Of a DNA stretch of 64,000 bases, positions 17,192 through 26,391 are shown piece by piece. A program made the translations under genes and the position numbers. The notes beneath the pieces were generated by a model. That model searched no databases, was not told where the DNA came from, and worked only from the letters and a program-made list of their open reading frames with translations. Source of the DNA: Mesobacillus selenatarsenatis SF-1 (lineage in GTDB: Bacteria; Bacillota; Bacilli; Bacillales; Cytobacillaceae); NCBI RefSeq assembly GCF_000813125.1, contig NZ_BASE01000012.1:62001-126000 (forward strand). Reading direction: 5' to 3'. The stretch's first letter is position 1, and each line of letters begins with the position of its first letter.

Positions 17192-17303
17192 GATTCGTAC
17201 TCATTTTAATTAAAGAATAGAAAGAATAAACTCAGGTAGATGTTGTTAAACTGAAGTAATCACCACCTAATTTCTAGTAACTACAACACAATAAGCAGCA
17301 ACA

Positions 17304-17340
17304 GAAAGCTCAGAATCAAATAGCTCTGAGCTTTCATTCA
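17304..17340 (+). terminator. Terminator after metallo-hydrolase
   Basis: An 11-bp stem, GAAAGCTCAGA (17304-17314) with TCTGAGCTTTC (17325-17335). Confidence 0.75.
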
Positions 17341-17410
17341 AGGTAATCTCTAGAATTTCAGATAATTATTTAGTAAAAAACATGGTATTCAAAAAATGAA
17401 ACCCGCTAAG

Positions 17411-17677
17411 TTACCCCTCAAAATTAACCATCTTAAAATAAAAGAAGACCGAACTTACTAATCCTAAACCTAACAAAATACTTCCGCTCACCAGGAAATT
17501 ATTAATATAGCTTTTGACAATCAAATAATAATAGGCAGTATCCGCTCCTCCACGACTGGCTAACCACGAATCCGCATAAGAAGTTCCAAATTTAACGCTA
17601 AATGCAATTAAAATAATCCCCAGGAAAGCTAATAAGGCACTAATAATCGCAAAACCTTGCAATTTTTCCTTTGACAA
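17411..17677 (-). CDS. Small membrane protein, TTG start
   Basis: A product of about 88 residues with two transmembrane helices and a central TSYADSWLASRGGADTAYYY loop. TTG 17677 is placed 7 bases after AGGGGGTG; the longer frame to 17698 has the ribosome site inside it. Not recognised. Confidence 0.6.
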   Translation of the reverse strand: MSKEKLQGFAIISALLAFLGIILIAFSVKFGTSYADSWLASRGGADTAYYYLIVKSYINNFLVSGSILLGLGLVSSVFFYFKMVNFEG

Positions 17678-17745
17678 TTTATCCCACCCCCTAGACAATA
17701 ATTTATCATAAAAATCAGAAAAATAATTGACTACTTATCAGAATT

Positions 17746-18198
17746 TTACTTAACCTCAATCACAAATCCGTAAAAAGCATCTCCATGCGATAAGTGCTCT
17801 TCCTTTTCATCCATCCACCATACACCATATGAATAATAATAGATCCCTGCCTCAGTAGGGACGGTAAAGCTGTTATCAGAAACAGTAATTTTCTTTTCTT
17901 CATTATTATGAAATTGGACTAAGTGGATTTTATTAGGTTTTGGATTATAATCCATTTCAAAAGAAATTGCCTCCCCAGCTTTCACGATAATGGGCTCTGT
18001 GCCTTCTAAGCGTTCGACCCGTCCAGCTGTATCGACACATGTACCTTTCCAGCAATAAGTACCTAAATCCGTGTCGTATTTTTCATCGCCAATTTTGACA
18101 AAAGCTGATGGCGGCTTAGCCCCAGACAATCCACCATTAGAACAACCTGCTAAAATCACTCCAAAAAGCATGACTACTGCTAAGAAATACTTCCACAT
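17746..18198 (-). CDS. Predicted lipoprotein
   Basis: A product of about 150 residues from ATG 18198 (AAGGGGTG upstream) with lipobox VILAGC, so it should be anchored on the outer membrane face. The mature domain has a Cys pair (TYCWKGTCVD) and an aromatic region (YYYSYGVWWMDE). No known family. Confidence 0.65.
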   Translation of the reverse strand: MWKYFLAVVMLFGVILAGCSNGGLSGAKPPSAFVKIGDEKYDTDLGTYCWKGTCVDTAGRVERLEGTEPIIVKAGEAISFEMDYNPKPNKIHLVQFHNNEEKKITVSDNSFTVPTEAGIYYYSYGVWWMDEKEEHLSHGDAFYGFVIEVK

Positions 18199-18282
18199 AA
18201 CAACACCCCTTTTGCAATTAGACGCAAAATTGATGGAAATGTTTCCTAAGTTTTTACATCGATTGAAAACCTGCACAACCTA

Positions 18283-18320
18283 AAAAGTGCTTGAAGACTA
18301 TTGCAGTCTCCAGCACCTTT
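18283..18320 (-). terminator. Hairpin, sister of the one at 15884
   Basis: AAAGTGCT / AGCACCTTT outer arms and AGACT / AGTCT inner arms. It lies left of a small ORF and shares arms with the Lrp gene terminator. Confidence 0.6.
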
Positions 18321-18386
18321 ATTACTCATTAATATAAAAAGGCAAGCACAACACGCGCTTACCTTTTTCCAATGTGAAAAGATTTA

Positions 18387-18506
18387 TTAGGTTAAACTCG
18401 GCATCCTTACTAATGACTCTAATCTTCTGTTGATTAAAATCATGAAAAACCTTGCTTTTATCACAAAGGTGATGATCGCCTTAACCAGGCTGTGAAGAAT
18501 ATTCAC
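18387..18506 (-). CDS. Possible 39-aa peptide gene, GTG start
   Basis: GTG 18506 has a GGGGGG-type ribosome site about 6 bases upstream and is followed by 39 codons. The peptide has one hydrophobic, basic helix (LVKAIITFVIKARFFMI) and an Arg-rich tail. A hairpin (AAAGGCAAGC / GCTTACCTTT, 18338-18366) lies downstream. Size and charge would suit a membrane peptide such as a type I toxin, but there is no sign of an antitoxin RNA. Confidence 0.3.
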   Translation of the reverse strand: MNILHSLVKAIITFVIKARFFMILINRRLESLVRMPSLT

Positions 18507-18574
18507 TGAAATCCCCCCACATTGAGATTAGTGTTAGAACTAACAATAATCTTAGTTTGTGCCAGACGCTTATT

Positions 18575-18871
18575 TCAATTCCCTTTTTTAATAATAGCCG
18601 CCCGGTCCTCCATTTGCGGGGGCTCCTCAAACCAGCCGTTCTTGATTTTGATTTCAATGCCTTCCTGCGAATAGAAAAATATATCCTTGGACACCATGAT
18701 CGCTTTCATGGATAAATCGTTTCCTAAGGTGAAAAATGCTCCCGCCCCCGCACCGATAAGCCCAAAATCATTCAAAATGTATATGCAATGCATCATGAGT
18801 TTGTCTGAAAACAGCGGAATGGTTGATGTAGTGATCGTGCCCCCTAATGTAGCTGAAGGTTTGGAGATTGC
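18575..18871 (-). pseudogene. DUF3231 C-terminal remnant
   Basis: About 99 codons match the end of DUF3231 proteins: FSDKLMMHCIYILNDFGL, then a stretch resembling the usual domain, then a conserved GIEIKIKNGWFEEPPQ and a short basic end. DUF3231 proteins are normally over 300 residues, so two thirds of the gene is missing. The frame runs upstream into a tandem repeat instead of native sequence. It is a truncated gene rather than a real small gene. Confidence 0.7.
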
Positions 18872-18880
18872 TCTCTTAAC

Positions 18881-19125
18881 AGATATGTTCCCGGTCTCTT
18901 GGTCAAACGGAATAACCGGGCACTTTTTCAGCAGATATGTTCCCGGCCTCTTGGTCAAACGGAATAACCGGGCACTTTTTAGCAAATATGTTCCCGGTCT
19001 CTTGGTCAAATGCAATTACGGGCACTTTTTCAGCAAATAAGTTCCCAGTCTCTTGGTCAAATGAAATAACCGGGCACTTTTTCAGCGAGTATGTTCCCGG
19101 TCTCTTGGTCAAATGGAAGTTACAA
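18881..19125. repeat. Tandem 51/52-bp repeat, five units
   Basis: Five units start at about 18881, 18933, 18984, 19035 and 19087. Each holds GTTCCCGGTCTCTTGGTCAA and AACCGGGCACTTTTT; CCCGGT and ACCGGG can pair, so every unit can fold into a hairpin. The repeat reads through as protein (FDQETGN-type) on the minus strand, but this is probably not translated. Confidence 0.85.
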
Positions 19126-19230
19126 GGCACAATCCAAGTAATCAGGCTATTGAACTGGATAATAGTATTTTAAACGAACATAAAAAAATATGCCTATACG
19201 ATAGAATCGTGCCTTTATAGAGCTGCTGAT

Positions 19231-19977
19231 TTAGGCTAATAAATACGAAATAACCTCTGGTATGCGTTTTTTGAAGGCTTGATAATTATGCTCGGCCCCT
19301 TCGATGACTTTCAGTTCTGTCTCGACCTCTTTATTCCGGATAATTTCGAATACGGCTTTATTGGTTTCCAGGAATGGCCCTGCAAGTTTCTCGCCACCTT
19401 CTTTCGTGCCGCAGTCCAGATATACTTTTTCCAGATGAGACAGATCTGCAGTTTTCAACAACTGCTCTATTTCCTCCTGGTTACGATAAAAACCGGATGA
19501 AAGCCCTGCTATTCTTTTAAAAATATGAGGATAAGTGCATGCAGCGTATGTTGTGATTAACCCGCCCAAAGAGATGCCGGCCATATAGGTTTGGTTGGGA
19601 TTCGTACTATACTTCGAGTCAATGAGTGGCTTCAATACGTTCACGATGAACTCAACATACTCCTTTCCTTTTCCGCCTTCAGAACACGGTTTGCCAAGAA
19701 GCTTTGTTGTATATTCTCCATTTATCCAGGGACAATACTCATTCACTCGGTCCCCAGAATTCTGGTCGATTGCCACTACGATGAGCTCTACATCATTCTT
19801 TTCCAGGTAGTCATGCAGTTCAAGCCCCACACCGCCAATCGCCTCTTCATTGCCAAACACATTCTGACCATCATGCATATAAAGAACAGGGTATTTTATT
19901 TCCTTCTTATTTAAAGGCAAATAGACTCTAATTTTCCGTTCCTCTCCAAACAATGACACAGGGAAACTTTCGATCAT
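19231..19977 (-). CDS. Alpha/beta hydrolase, esterase D-type
   Basis: The 248-residue protein has the putative esterase fold: YMHDGQNVF near the N-terminus, nucleophile elbow GISLGG (Ser around residue 145), and a late EGAEHN that supplies the catalytic His. Enzymes of this type hydrolyse siderophore esters, formylglutathione or acetylated sugars; the substrate is not clear. No signal peptide, so cytosolic. It is monocistronic, and the gap to the next gene holds no clear feature. Confidence 0.85.
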   Translation of the reverse strand: MIESFPVSLFGEERKIRVYLPLNKKEIKYPVLYMHDGQNVFGNEEAIGGVGLELHDYLEKNDVELIVVAIDQNSGDRVNEYCPWINGEYTTKLLGKPCSEGGKGKEYVEFIVNVLKPLIDSKYSTNPNQTYMAGISLGGLITTYAACTYPHIFKRIAGLSSGFYRNQEEIEQLLKTADLSHLEKVYLDCGTKEGGEKLAGPFLETNKAVFEIIRNKEVETELKVIEGAEHNYQAFKKRIPEVISYLLA

Positions 19978-20161
19978 ACCTTACACACTCTTTTCGCTTA
20001 TTTTGATGAAAATTTTACCATATAAAAAAATTCACTACCAGATACATTTTTAAAAAGAAGGAGAATTTTGGAAGAATGTAGAAAATAACAATCTTCAATG
20101 CATATTTAATTACAGCAAAAATATATTTAATTTGATTTTGGGAATGCATAGGGGGCTTTTT

Positions 20162-20692
20162 ATGAAGAGATTAATCGTGACCATGTTAGTATTTATCATT
20201 GTCGGCATCGGATCCTTTTGGACATTTGACTATGTCAGCCGTGATGGAGATTTCACTAAATGGAGCCATACAACCATGGGGTATGAACATTACAAGGAAG
20301 GGAAGAAATACTATTTAGGCTATGATATTAACTGGGAAGGTATCGGAAAACCAACCCTCGAAAAAGTGGAGTTCATCAAGAAAGACGGAACAATTGTAGC
20401 TAAGGATGATGATGAATTCAAGAATGAACCCTATATAGCAAAAAATCGAAATATTAGCGGTCTGGATGAAGAATCCGTACTGGAAGAAGGAAAACACGAG
20501 GATCTGACAGATATTAAAAATTACCAGGTAGACGAGGATTTTCATTTAATCTTAGCTGCCCAATACATACAACGGCACGACTCCTGAGAATGATATCAAT
20601 TTATTAAGGATTACCTAAAAAAATTCGGCGTCACCCAGCATCGCAATATTCCATTTGATGATGGAGTAATCACTGATCCGATTGAAAACTAA
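20162..20692 (+). pseudogene. Frameshifted hypothetical membrane-anchored protein
   Basis: The start at 20162 (TAGGGGG upstream) gives an N-terminal anchor and a polar domain, but the frame stops at 20587. Coding similarity goes on: an ATAC doubling near 20566 moves the frame so that NGTTPENDIN follows, and a missing T near 20601 restores the first frame with FIKDYLKKFGVTQHRNIPF to TAA 20690-20692. The gene thus carries a 4-bp insertion and a 1-bp deletion. The intact protein would be about 175 residues. Family unknown. Confidence 0.65.
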
Positions 20693-20773
20693 GCTTAGGA
20701 TTCCGCACAGCTTTTTTGCTGATGTTTATGCTATATAACTACGGACTCATGAAAATAAGTTCCGGCCATCAAA

Positions 20774-20807
20774 AGAAAGGCAAGGGAGTGTGTTCCCTTG
20801 CCTTTCT
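20774..20807. terminator. Terminator at end of TOMM operon
   Basis: A perfect 14-bp stem, AGAAAGGCAAGGGA (20774-20787) with TCCCTTGCCTTTCT (20794-20807). It ends the minus-strand bacteriocin operon and can also serve the opposite strand. Confidence 0.88.
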
Positions 20808-20827
20808 TTATCAACTATTTCTGGTTC

Positions 20828-22384
20828 CTAACTATGCAAACTTCCTTTTAACCATGCCCGTGGACGGTATGAGCCAATTGGTATTTGGATTAAGCTGGTT
20901 TTCCCTATCATTCTATAAAGCTCATCGGCCTTGCCTGCATCAAACCCTAGCAGGGGGTGGCCCCCTAATCCAAGAGCAGAAGCTGTTAAAAGTAAATTTT
21001 GTACGAGCATTCCTGCTTCCATTTGTAATATCCGGTAGCCTCTATATCCTAATTCTTCTCGAAAAAAATCCTTATTGCCAGCGACATGCAAGCAAAGTGG
21101 TACTTGCTGCAGGTTAACGTTATCTATTGACAATCCTGTTTGTAAACGCAGGCGGTGGTCCCCTTGCTGGATTTCTTTTAGAGTATGTTCTGCATGGTTG
21201 TAGTAGTAGGCTCCATGGGGGATCCCTTCTATATTGTAGAAACAGCCATAAATTGAAACTCTGGACTCATGGCTGCAGTAAATATCGTCCAAATCATTCC
21301 GGTAGGAAAAAGCAGCCATTGACTCCTTCAACAGGTCAGCCAGCTGCTGCTGACTAACCCTAGATAAAACAAAATCCATTTCTGGAGAAGAACGTTTTTT
21401 GCTTACCTCTGCCAAATCAAACGGTAATGATTCAGTTCTAGGAAGAGTAATCTGTCGATTCCCCTTAACTTCACTAGGTTGGTTACAAAGCCTGTTAATC
21501 GACTCGGTCGACCCCATTTTTGCTGCTTCATTCAAGGTTATTAGTTTAGGAAACTCTAATACTTTCTTCGACCTTTCATGACTCTTAAATTCAAGAGGTT
21601 TCAATTCCCTTTTCAATTCTTCTGACGTTATGTTTTTGTGGGAAGCTGTTCCATTTGCAGACCAGTTTGTCGTTTCCACTGACAGCGGAATAATTGAATA
21701 CACACTCTCCTCCTTCTCACATAATCCGAGAAGATGATTGATTGCCGAATCCAGATATTGAAAGTAAACACCAGAAGCGAAACCAAAACGTTTCGCCGTT
21801 GCCAGCAGCTGCCCCATCAGTACCCCAGCATCCAATCCTTGGAGCCGATAGGAAAAATTATTGTATTTAAAGAAGTTTTTCCAAAACATCGTAGAAATGA
21901 ACACGGTCCCAAAGCATGAAGAGATATCGCAACGGTCACCAAGTGCGGCAGCAATATAGGAATCGAAGTTGCCAGCTCTGAGCAAAGCAAGGCGGTGATG
22001 GGCTGGATCAAAATGGTAAATCCCTTCAGGCAGATCGTCTATCTTTAAATATACATAAAGTTCGTTCGGGTAAAGTCCCCCGCCAGAAGGAGCATGCCTC
22101 CTATAAGTATGGGCTGGATCTGCATCATCAGAAAAAAACGACTCGCTTACTTGAGTGATTCCATAAATATACCAGAGGAAATGTCCAATCTCCTCTATCC
22201 CCGGCCTGGCTGGCGTCTTGTTTTCTGCCAGGGACAAGGGCACCTCCCCGGATAGTGGCACCACTGGCAACCCTTTATACAGTTTATAGGTAAGAGGAGC
22301 GTCTTCCCAGTTTGGTTCCCAGTTTTGCTGATTGGCACGGTCTATATTAAACTGAAGATCCATTAAAAATTGATTAAGATTCAT
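20828..22384 (-). CDS. SagB/ThcOx-type TOMM dehydrogenase, double nitroreductase
   Basis: The 518-residue protein has two nitroreductase-like halves (about 60-240 and 345-515). Each shows the SagB pattern: an RRHAPSGGGLYPNELYVY segment in the first half and a GHPLLGFDAGKADELYRM segment in the second. SagB enzymes use FMN to oxidise azolines formed by the YcaO cyclodehydratase to thiazoles or oxazoles. It is the last gene of the operon, 11 bases after the YcaO gene, with AGGAGG before its ATG. Confidence 0.9.
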   Translation of the reverse strand: MNLNQFLMDLQFNIDRANQQNWEPNWEDAPLTYKLYKGLPVVPLSGEVPLSLAENKTPARPGIEEIGHFLWYIYGITQVSESFFSDDADPAHTYRRHAPSGGGLYPNELYVYLKIDDLPEGIYHFDPAHHRLALLRAGNFDSYIAAALGDRCDISSCFGTVFISTMFWKNFFKYNNFSYRLQGLDAGVLMGQLLATAKRFGFASGVYFQYLDSAINHLLGLCEKEESVYSIIPLSVETTNWSANGTASHKNITSEELKRELKPLEFKSHERSKKVLEFPKLITLNEAAKMGSTESINRLCNQPSEVKGNRQITLPRTESLPFDLAEVSKKRSSPEMDFVLSRVSQQQLADLLKESMAAFSYRNDLDDIYCSHESRVSIYGCFYNIEGIPHGAYYYNHAEHTLKEIQQGDHRLRLQTGLSIDNVNLQQVPLCLHVAGNKDFFREELGYRGYRILQMEAGMLVQNLLLTASALGLGGHPLLGFDAGKADELYRMIGKTSLIQIPIGSYRPRAWLKGSLHS

Positions 22385-22395
22385 CCTGCTGCCTC

Positions 22396-24342
22396 CTAAG
22401 GGAACGGATGCGGGAAGTGATTTAGTTCTTCACGTGACAAAGGTTCTTTCACATATCCAAGCTTCATTGGGACGTGGAGCACCCGGTCAAGTCCTTTGAG
22501 ACGGGTCAGATGGTGTCCAAAGGTCATGGGCAGCATCCCCGGTATCAATACTTTTACACAATAAAGCCCATTTTTCCTTATTTCAGGAGGAGTCTGGTCG
22601 ACAACGATGACATTGAGCCCCAATCGCCGAAATTCCTTGAGGATATCATTCAAATCTTCCGTTAGGTCCGGATGTCGCGACTCCTTTTGAAACGCGTCTT
22701 GAAAACTCTGTAATGCTCGATCTTCATCGAGCAGGAAGCCTAAGCGTTCCTCCGCCTGCGGCAATCCGTATAGCATTCCGTGATCATCCATCTCTCGTAC
22801 TAGTGAATCATCATCAAGCATTTGCAAGTATTTTTCCTTGTTTCCTTCCAGTTTTTCATCGAGATTGAGCATCATGCCGGCGAGCTCCTGAACCGCGCTT
22901 TTGGCGGCCTTAACTGGATCAAGATGTGCCCCTGCCGCACAAATAATGTTCAACCCATTATCCTTCCTGTTTTTCGCCATCGCCCAGACACTTGGAATAC
23001 CGTGCTCCATGGTGGCATTAAATAAATACAAATCATATCCAGCTACAGCCCTCATCCGCTCCGCCATCAAAAGCAGTTCTTCATCTTCAGCAGATTGAAG
23101 ATCGAGGCGGGGCAGTTTCAACTTTGAGTACCAGGACAAAAGGAAAGAATCACGCTCTACTACTTCCATGATGCCGTAGAAAATCGCCTCTTCCCTGCTT
23201 CCGCCAAGCGCGCAGCCATTTGACGTTTCATAAACAAACCCGGCTGATCCGCATCCCAGACTATAATAGGAAAGCAGCTCGGGGACGAGAATCGGACGCT
23301 CTTCTACAAGCGAGTACCCCCAAACCCAATCCATCGGCCGGTCAGGGTCGAATTGTTGAAACGGAAAACCTGGCTTTACATATTCTTCATCGGCATGGAC
23401 ACCTACTTCCAGTGGGTTCAAGGCCTGCTTTTCCAGGTTACGGTAACTATCATGAATGACTGTCCGCTTCCCGCGAGGCTGAAGTCCGCAGTGACGCTCA
23501 AGCCCTTCCAGTATGGCAGTCAATTCGCTTTCTGCGTAGCATTGTGTCCTGCCGGCTGTACCCTCATTGCCTCCGGAAATCATTGGCAGATTGACGCTCG
23601 CATCGGCGAAGGGGGTGACCAAATCGTACATTTTACTGTTTAACAGCCCTGTCCGATTATCAAAATAATCGCCAATGAGCGCTTCCTTCATCTTTTCCAG
23701 CGGTGTACATCGGTAGCTGCTCGCACTGATCTTCGGACTTGGATTTAATGAGATCTTTGCAAGAGAAGCTGAATCGTCTGGAATTGAACTGCAAACGTGG
23801 CACAGGGAATCTGCCAGGAATGTATGCCACGATCCATTCAATGTTTTTAAGTCGGTAAAATACATCCGTCCTGCCGAAAGGCCCTCCTTGCCCGCAAGTA
23901 CTCGATCTGCTTCGGTTACTATTAAATGAACCAGATGCAGAAGGCCATTTTTAGATGCCCAAGGGTCTGAACTCGTTTCTTTTTCAGACAGCTTTCGCTT
24001 CACCTCTTGCATTTCGCTCCGTTCCTGCCCCCCCAGCAGTCTCCTCAGGTCAGCACATTGGGAACATCCGGGTGTGCCTGGCCTGACGAGCGGCCCAATG
24101 ATTCCTTCTCCAAACGAAACAAAGGCACGGAGCCAGGGACTGCCACTTAGTTTTACGGCTTTTTCAGCTTTTTGATGCGCCATGGGATTCCAAGAATCAT
24201 GAAGGACAAGAATCAACTCTGAATTTTCTGGCAGTCCATTCTCAAAATCAGTCCTTCTGAACATCTGGTAGCGTGATGATAATTCTTCAGCAACCGAATC
24301 GGCCAGCAATCCTTCCCCAATAATGACTACGAAGGAACTCAA
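22396..24342 (-). CDS. TOMM cyclodehydratase, E1-like/YcaO fusion
   Basis: The 648-residue protein joins an N-terminal E1-like/ocin-binding part (1-200), with two zinc-type pairs CSQC and CHVC, to a YcaO domain (about 240-648). The ATP-site signature EEAIFYGIMEVVERDS and the Pro-rich end PHPFP typical of active TOMM YcaO enzymes are present. It should cyclise cysteines of the precursor, using ATP. The TTG start overlaps the stop of the upstream gene by 4 bases and has GAGGAGGG upstream, so translation is coupled. Confidence 0.92.
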   Translation of the reverse strand: MSSFVVIIGEGLLADSVAEELSSRYQMFRRTDFENGLPENSELILVLHDSWNPMAHQKAEKAVKLSGSPWLRAFVSFGEGIIGPLVRPGTPGCSQCADLRRLLGGQERSEMQEVKRKLSEKETSSDPWASKNGLLHLVHLIVTEADRVLAGKEGLSAGRMYFTDLKTLNGSWHTFLADSLCHVCSSIPDDSASLAKISLNPSPKISASSYRCTPLEKMKEALIGDYFDNRTGLLNSKMYDLVTPFADASVNLPMISGGNEGTAGRTQCYAESELTAILEGLERHCGLQPRGKRTVIHDSYRNLEKQALNPLEVGVHADEEYVKPGFPFQQFDPDRPMDWVWGYSLVEERPILVPELLSYYSLGCGSAGFVYETSNGCALGGSREEAIFYGIMEVVERDSFLLSWYSKLKLPRLDLQSAEDEELLLMAERMRAVAGYDLYLFNATMEHGIPSVWAMAKNRKDNGLNIICAAGAHLDPVKAAKSAVQELAGMMLNLDEKLEGNKEKYLQMLDDDSLVREMDDHGMLYGLPQAEERLGFLLDEDRALQSFQDAFQKESRHPDLTEDLNDILKEFRRLGLNVIVVDQTPPEIRKNGLYCVKVLIPGMLPMTFGHHLTRLKGLDRVLHVPMKLGYVKEPLSREELNHFPHPFP

Positions 24343-26243
24343 CTCAATCCCTCCTCTCGCAGCGACACACCATATACCCCATCTAGTTGCTGGTTGAAAA
24401 TCGGTTCAATGCTTAATTCATACACTGACATTTGAGTTCTGTTCTGTTTAAGAACCTCAATGGCATCCTGCAGTGTTTCAAGCTGAATCCTACCTGTACA
24501 TTCCGGAATCGTTAAGATTTGTTTATCCCTTTCCCAATAATGAACCTCTGAATCTTTCAGGACTTTAGCTCCATCTCCATCTGACTCATTTTGAAAATCG
24601 GATAATGCATTCTGTAAAGCGCTTCTTAACGCCAACGTATTATTCAGCCCTGCACTTCCATACCAGCCTTTCTCCGTTCCAATCCAGATAACAGGGAAAC
24701 CATGAACTTCCTTTCCGGCCCCCGCTAAAGGTATTCCCTGTATCGTCGTAAGAGCCTTTAAATAGAAAGCACATCTCTCATCCTCAATAAGCTCAAGGTC
24801 AATAAGGGAAATAGACTCTTTCCCGCTGAGCAGTCGATTGTTCAATTCTTTTGAGAGACATTTTTGGAGCCCTCGCCCAACAGCTTCCGGAAAAGATTCA
24901 CCGGCACCAACACCCAAAGTTCGGCCATTCTCAATCACTTCCGCCATGCGGGCTGCGTATGCTTCAATTCCCGTCAACGCCGCCTCCATTCGTGCTTCTT
25001 CATGTGTGAACCCTGTACAAACCCTTGCTGCCAGTAATTCAGACGGCCCACCTGAATATGGATCAGCTGCCTGGACTCTGCATTGTGCCAATGGAAGCTG
25101 CTTAAGGTCCCCTTCCTCCCATTCATGTAATATCCCAGTCTCTTTTGAAGTCAATAGACTGAAATACTGCAGAAGTTTTTCACGTTCACCTTTTCTTTGG
25201 TCATGACCAAGCCGATTCTCAAGATCTCCTACCTTTATGGATGAGAAAACGCCTGTTACTAGTGGATGTGGCGAAACCAAATGCCAGCTTCCCTCGAGAG
25301 TTTCTAAATTCAGCAAATAAATTCTGTTTCTTTGTTCAGCTTTCGTGATGCCCGCAAGTTCTTTATATAATTCAAATGTAATAACGTTTGCCAGCAATGC
25401 TCCGGTGGTCAAAGATGCGGCAGAGACCTTGTGCTCATTTTCCAAAACAGAAGAATGCAATCGCCTCCACGCCGACTCCCAGCAAAGCTCTGAATCAGGA
25501 GCAAACAAGGGACCGGCCATGCCTGTTTGTTTGAACAGTATGGCTGGAATGAACGTTTTCCTAACCTCCCTGCAGATCGATTGCAAAAGCCGCAGTTCTT
25601 CAACATTGCCGCTTTGTGAAACATAGAGGACCACATCGAAAGGGCTAAGCACCTCGCTCCAATCCTTACTATTATGCTCCTCGTACTCCAACTCCGAGTC
25701 TGTTTTACGTGCATAATTCACAAGCTCAGCCAACCTTTTTCTATTCGTCGGGATTTCATCTGTAATAGAGACATTCATTTTCTGCAGACCGGATTCCAGC
25801 AAAATGGAAACGAGAGAATTCAACATGGGACCTGAGCCGACGGCCAGTACCTTTGCCTTGCGGAATGACTGGAATCTTGACGCACCTGAACCAGCCAAAT
25901 TGTCGACAAACTCAATTTGCGAAGCGAATTTTTTCAGTACTTGCTCAGATAATTGATGCTGTTCATCCTGTCTCACATCCCTGACAAAACCATTTTCAAG
26001 AAGAACTTCAGCAATTTGATAAACGCGCTGCCTGTAAGCTTCAGGCAGGCCACCGGTCAATTTTCCCAGCGAATACTCCCCGTTAAACATTGGCAATAGC
26101 TTTTCAACCCACTGGTCAATTCCATTGCCTTCAAGACGGAATGAACATGAATTATTCCTTAAATACACACCACTGTTTGGCTCTGCGAGATAAAATGTAT
26201 CTCTTTTCACCTTCAATACCATAGAAGGGTCCAGCTTCACCAT
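24339..26243 (-). CDS. Thiazole-containing bacteriocin maturation protein
   Basis: The protein is about 634 residues and of the kind classed as TIGR03693. It has an N-terminal winged-helix-like segment, a Rossmann-like central part (KVLAVGSGPMLNSLVSILLE) as in E1-like proteins, and a long C-terminal half related to YcaO-type folds without the ATP signature. It probably binds the leader peptide and delivers the precursor to the YcaO enzyme. ATG 26243 is chosen over 26264 because GGAGGAG lies 4 bases upstream. It follows the precursor gene across a hairpin. Confidence 0.85.
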   Translation of the reverse strand: MVKLDPSMVLKVKRDTFYLAEPNSGVYLRNNSCSFRLEGNGIDQWVEKLLPMFNGEYSLGKLTGGLPEAYRQRVYQIAEVLLENGFVRDVRQDEQHQLSEQVLKKFASQIEFVDNLAGSGASRFQSFRKAKVLAVGSGPMLNSLVSILLESGLQKMNVSITDEIPTNRKRLAELVNYARKTDSELEYEEHNSKDWSEVLSPFDVVLYVSQSGNVEELRLLQSICREVRKTFIPAILFKQTGMAGPLFAPDSELCWESAWRRLHSSVLENEHKVSAASLTTGALLANVITFELYKELAGITKAEQRNRIYLLNLETLEGSWHLVSPHPLVTGVFSSIKVGDLENRLGHDQRKGEREKLLQYFSLLTSKETGILHEWEEGDLKQLPLAQCRVQAADPYSGGPSELLAARVCTGFTHEEARMEAALTGIEAYAARMAEVIENGRTLGVGAGESFPEAVGRGLQKCLSKELNNRLLSGKESISLIDLELIEDERCAFYLKALTTIQGIPLAGAGKEVHGFPVIWIGTEKGWYGSAGLNNTLALRSALQNALSDFQNESDGDGAKVLKDSEVHYWERDKQILTIPECTGRIQLETLQDAIEVLKQNRTQMSVYELSIEPIFNQQLDGVYGVSLREEGLS

Positions 26244-26345
26244 CTCACTCCTCCTCAGGCACAAATGCCTTTACTCTCCTTCATTGACTGTCATTATCAT
26301 CGTATGTAGCGCAATTTGTCCCTTATGTCTCACATTAAAGAACAA

Positions 26346-26372
26346 AGCCCCTGCAAAACTTCCGCAGGGGCT
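26346..26372 (-). terminator. Attenuating hairpin inside TOMM operon
   Basis: A perfect 9-bp stem, AGCCCCTGC with GCAGGGGCT, followed on the minus strand by TTGTTCTTT. It stands between precursor and maturation genes, so most transcripts should end here. This would give far more precursor than enzyme, a usual feature of peptide operons. Confidence 0.8.
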
Positions 26373-26391
26373 AAAGTCTGTATTGTCTAAC

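Noticed and set aside
18903..19173. Repetitive protein frames over the 51/52-bp tandem repeat
   Set aside because: They only translate the repeat (units of FDQETGN type); no start site and no domain.
20716..21117. Plus-strand frame over the SagB end
   Set aside because: A shadow of the SagB gene on the opposite strand; no ribosome site or domain.
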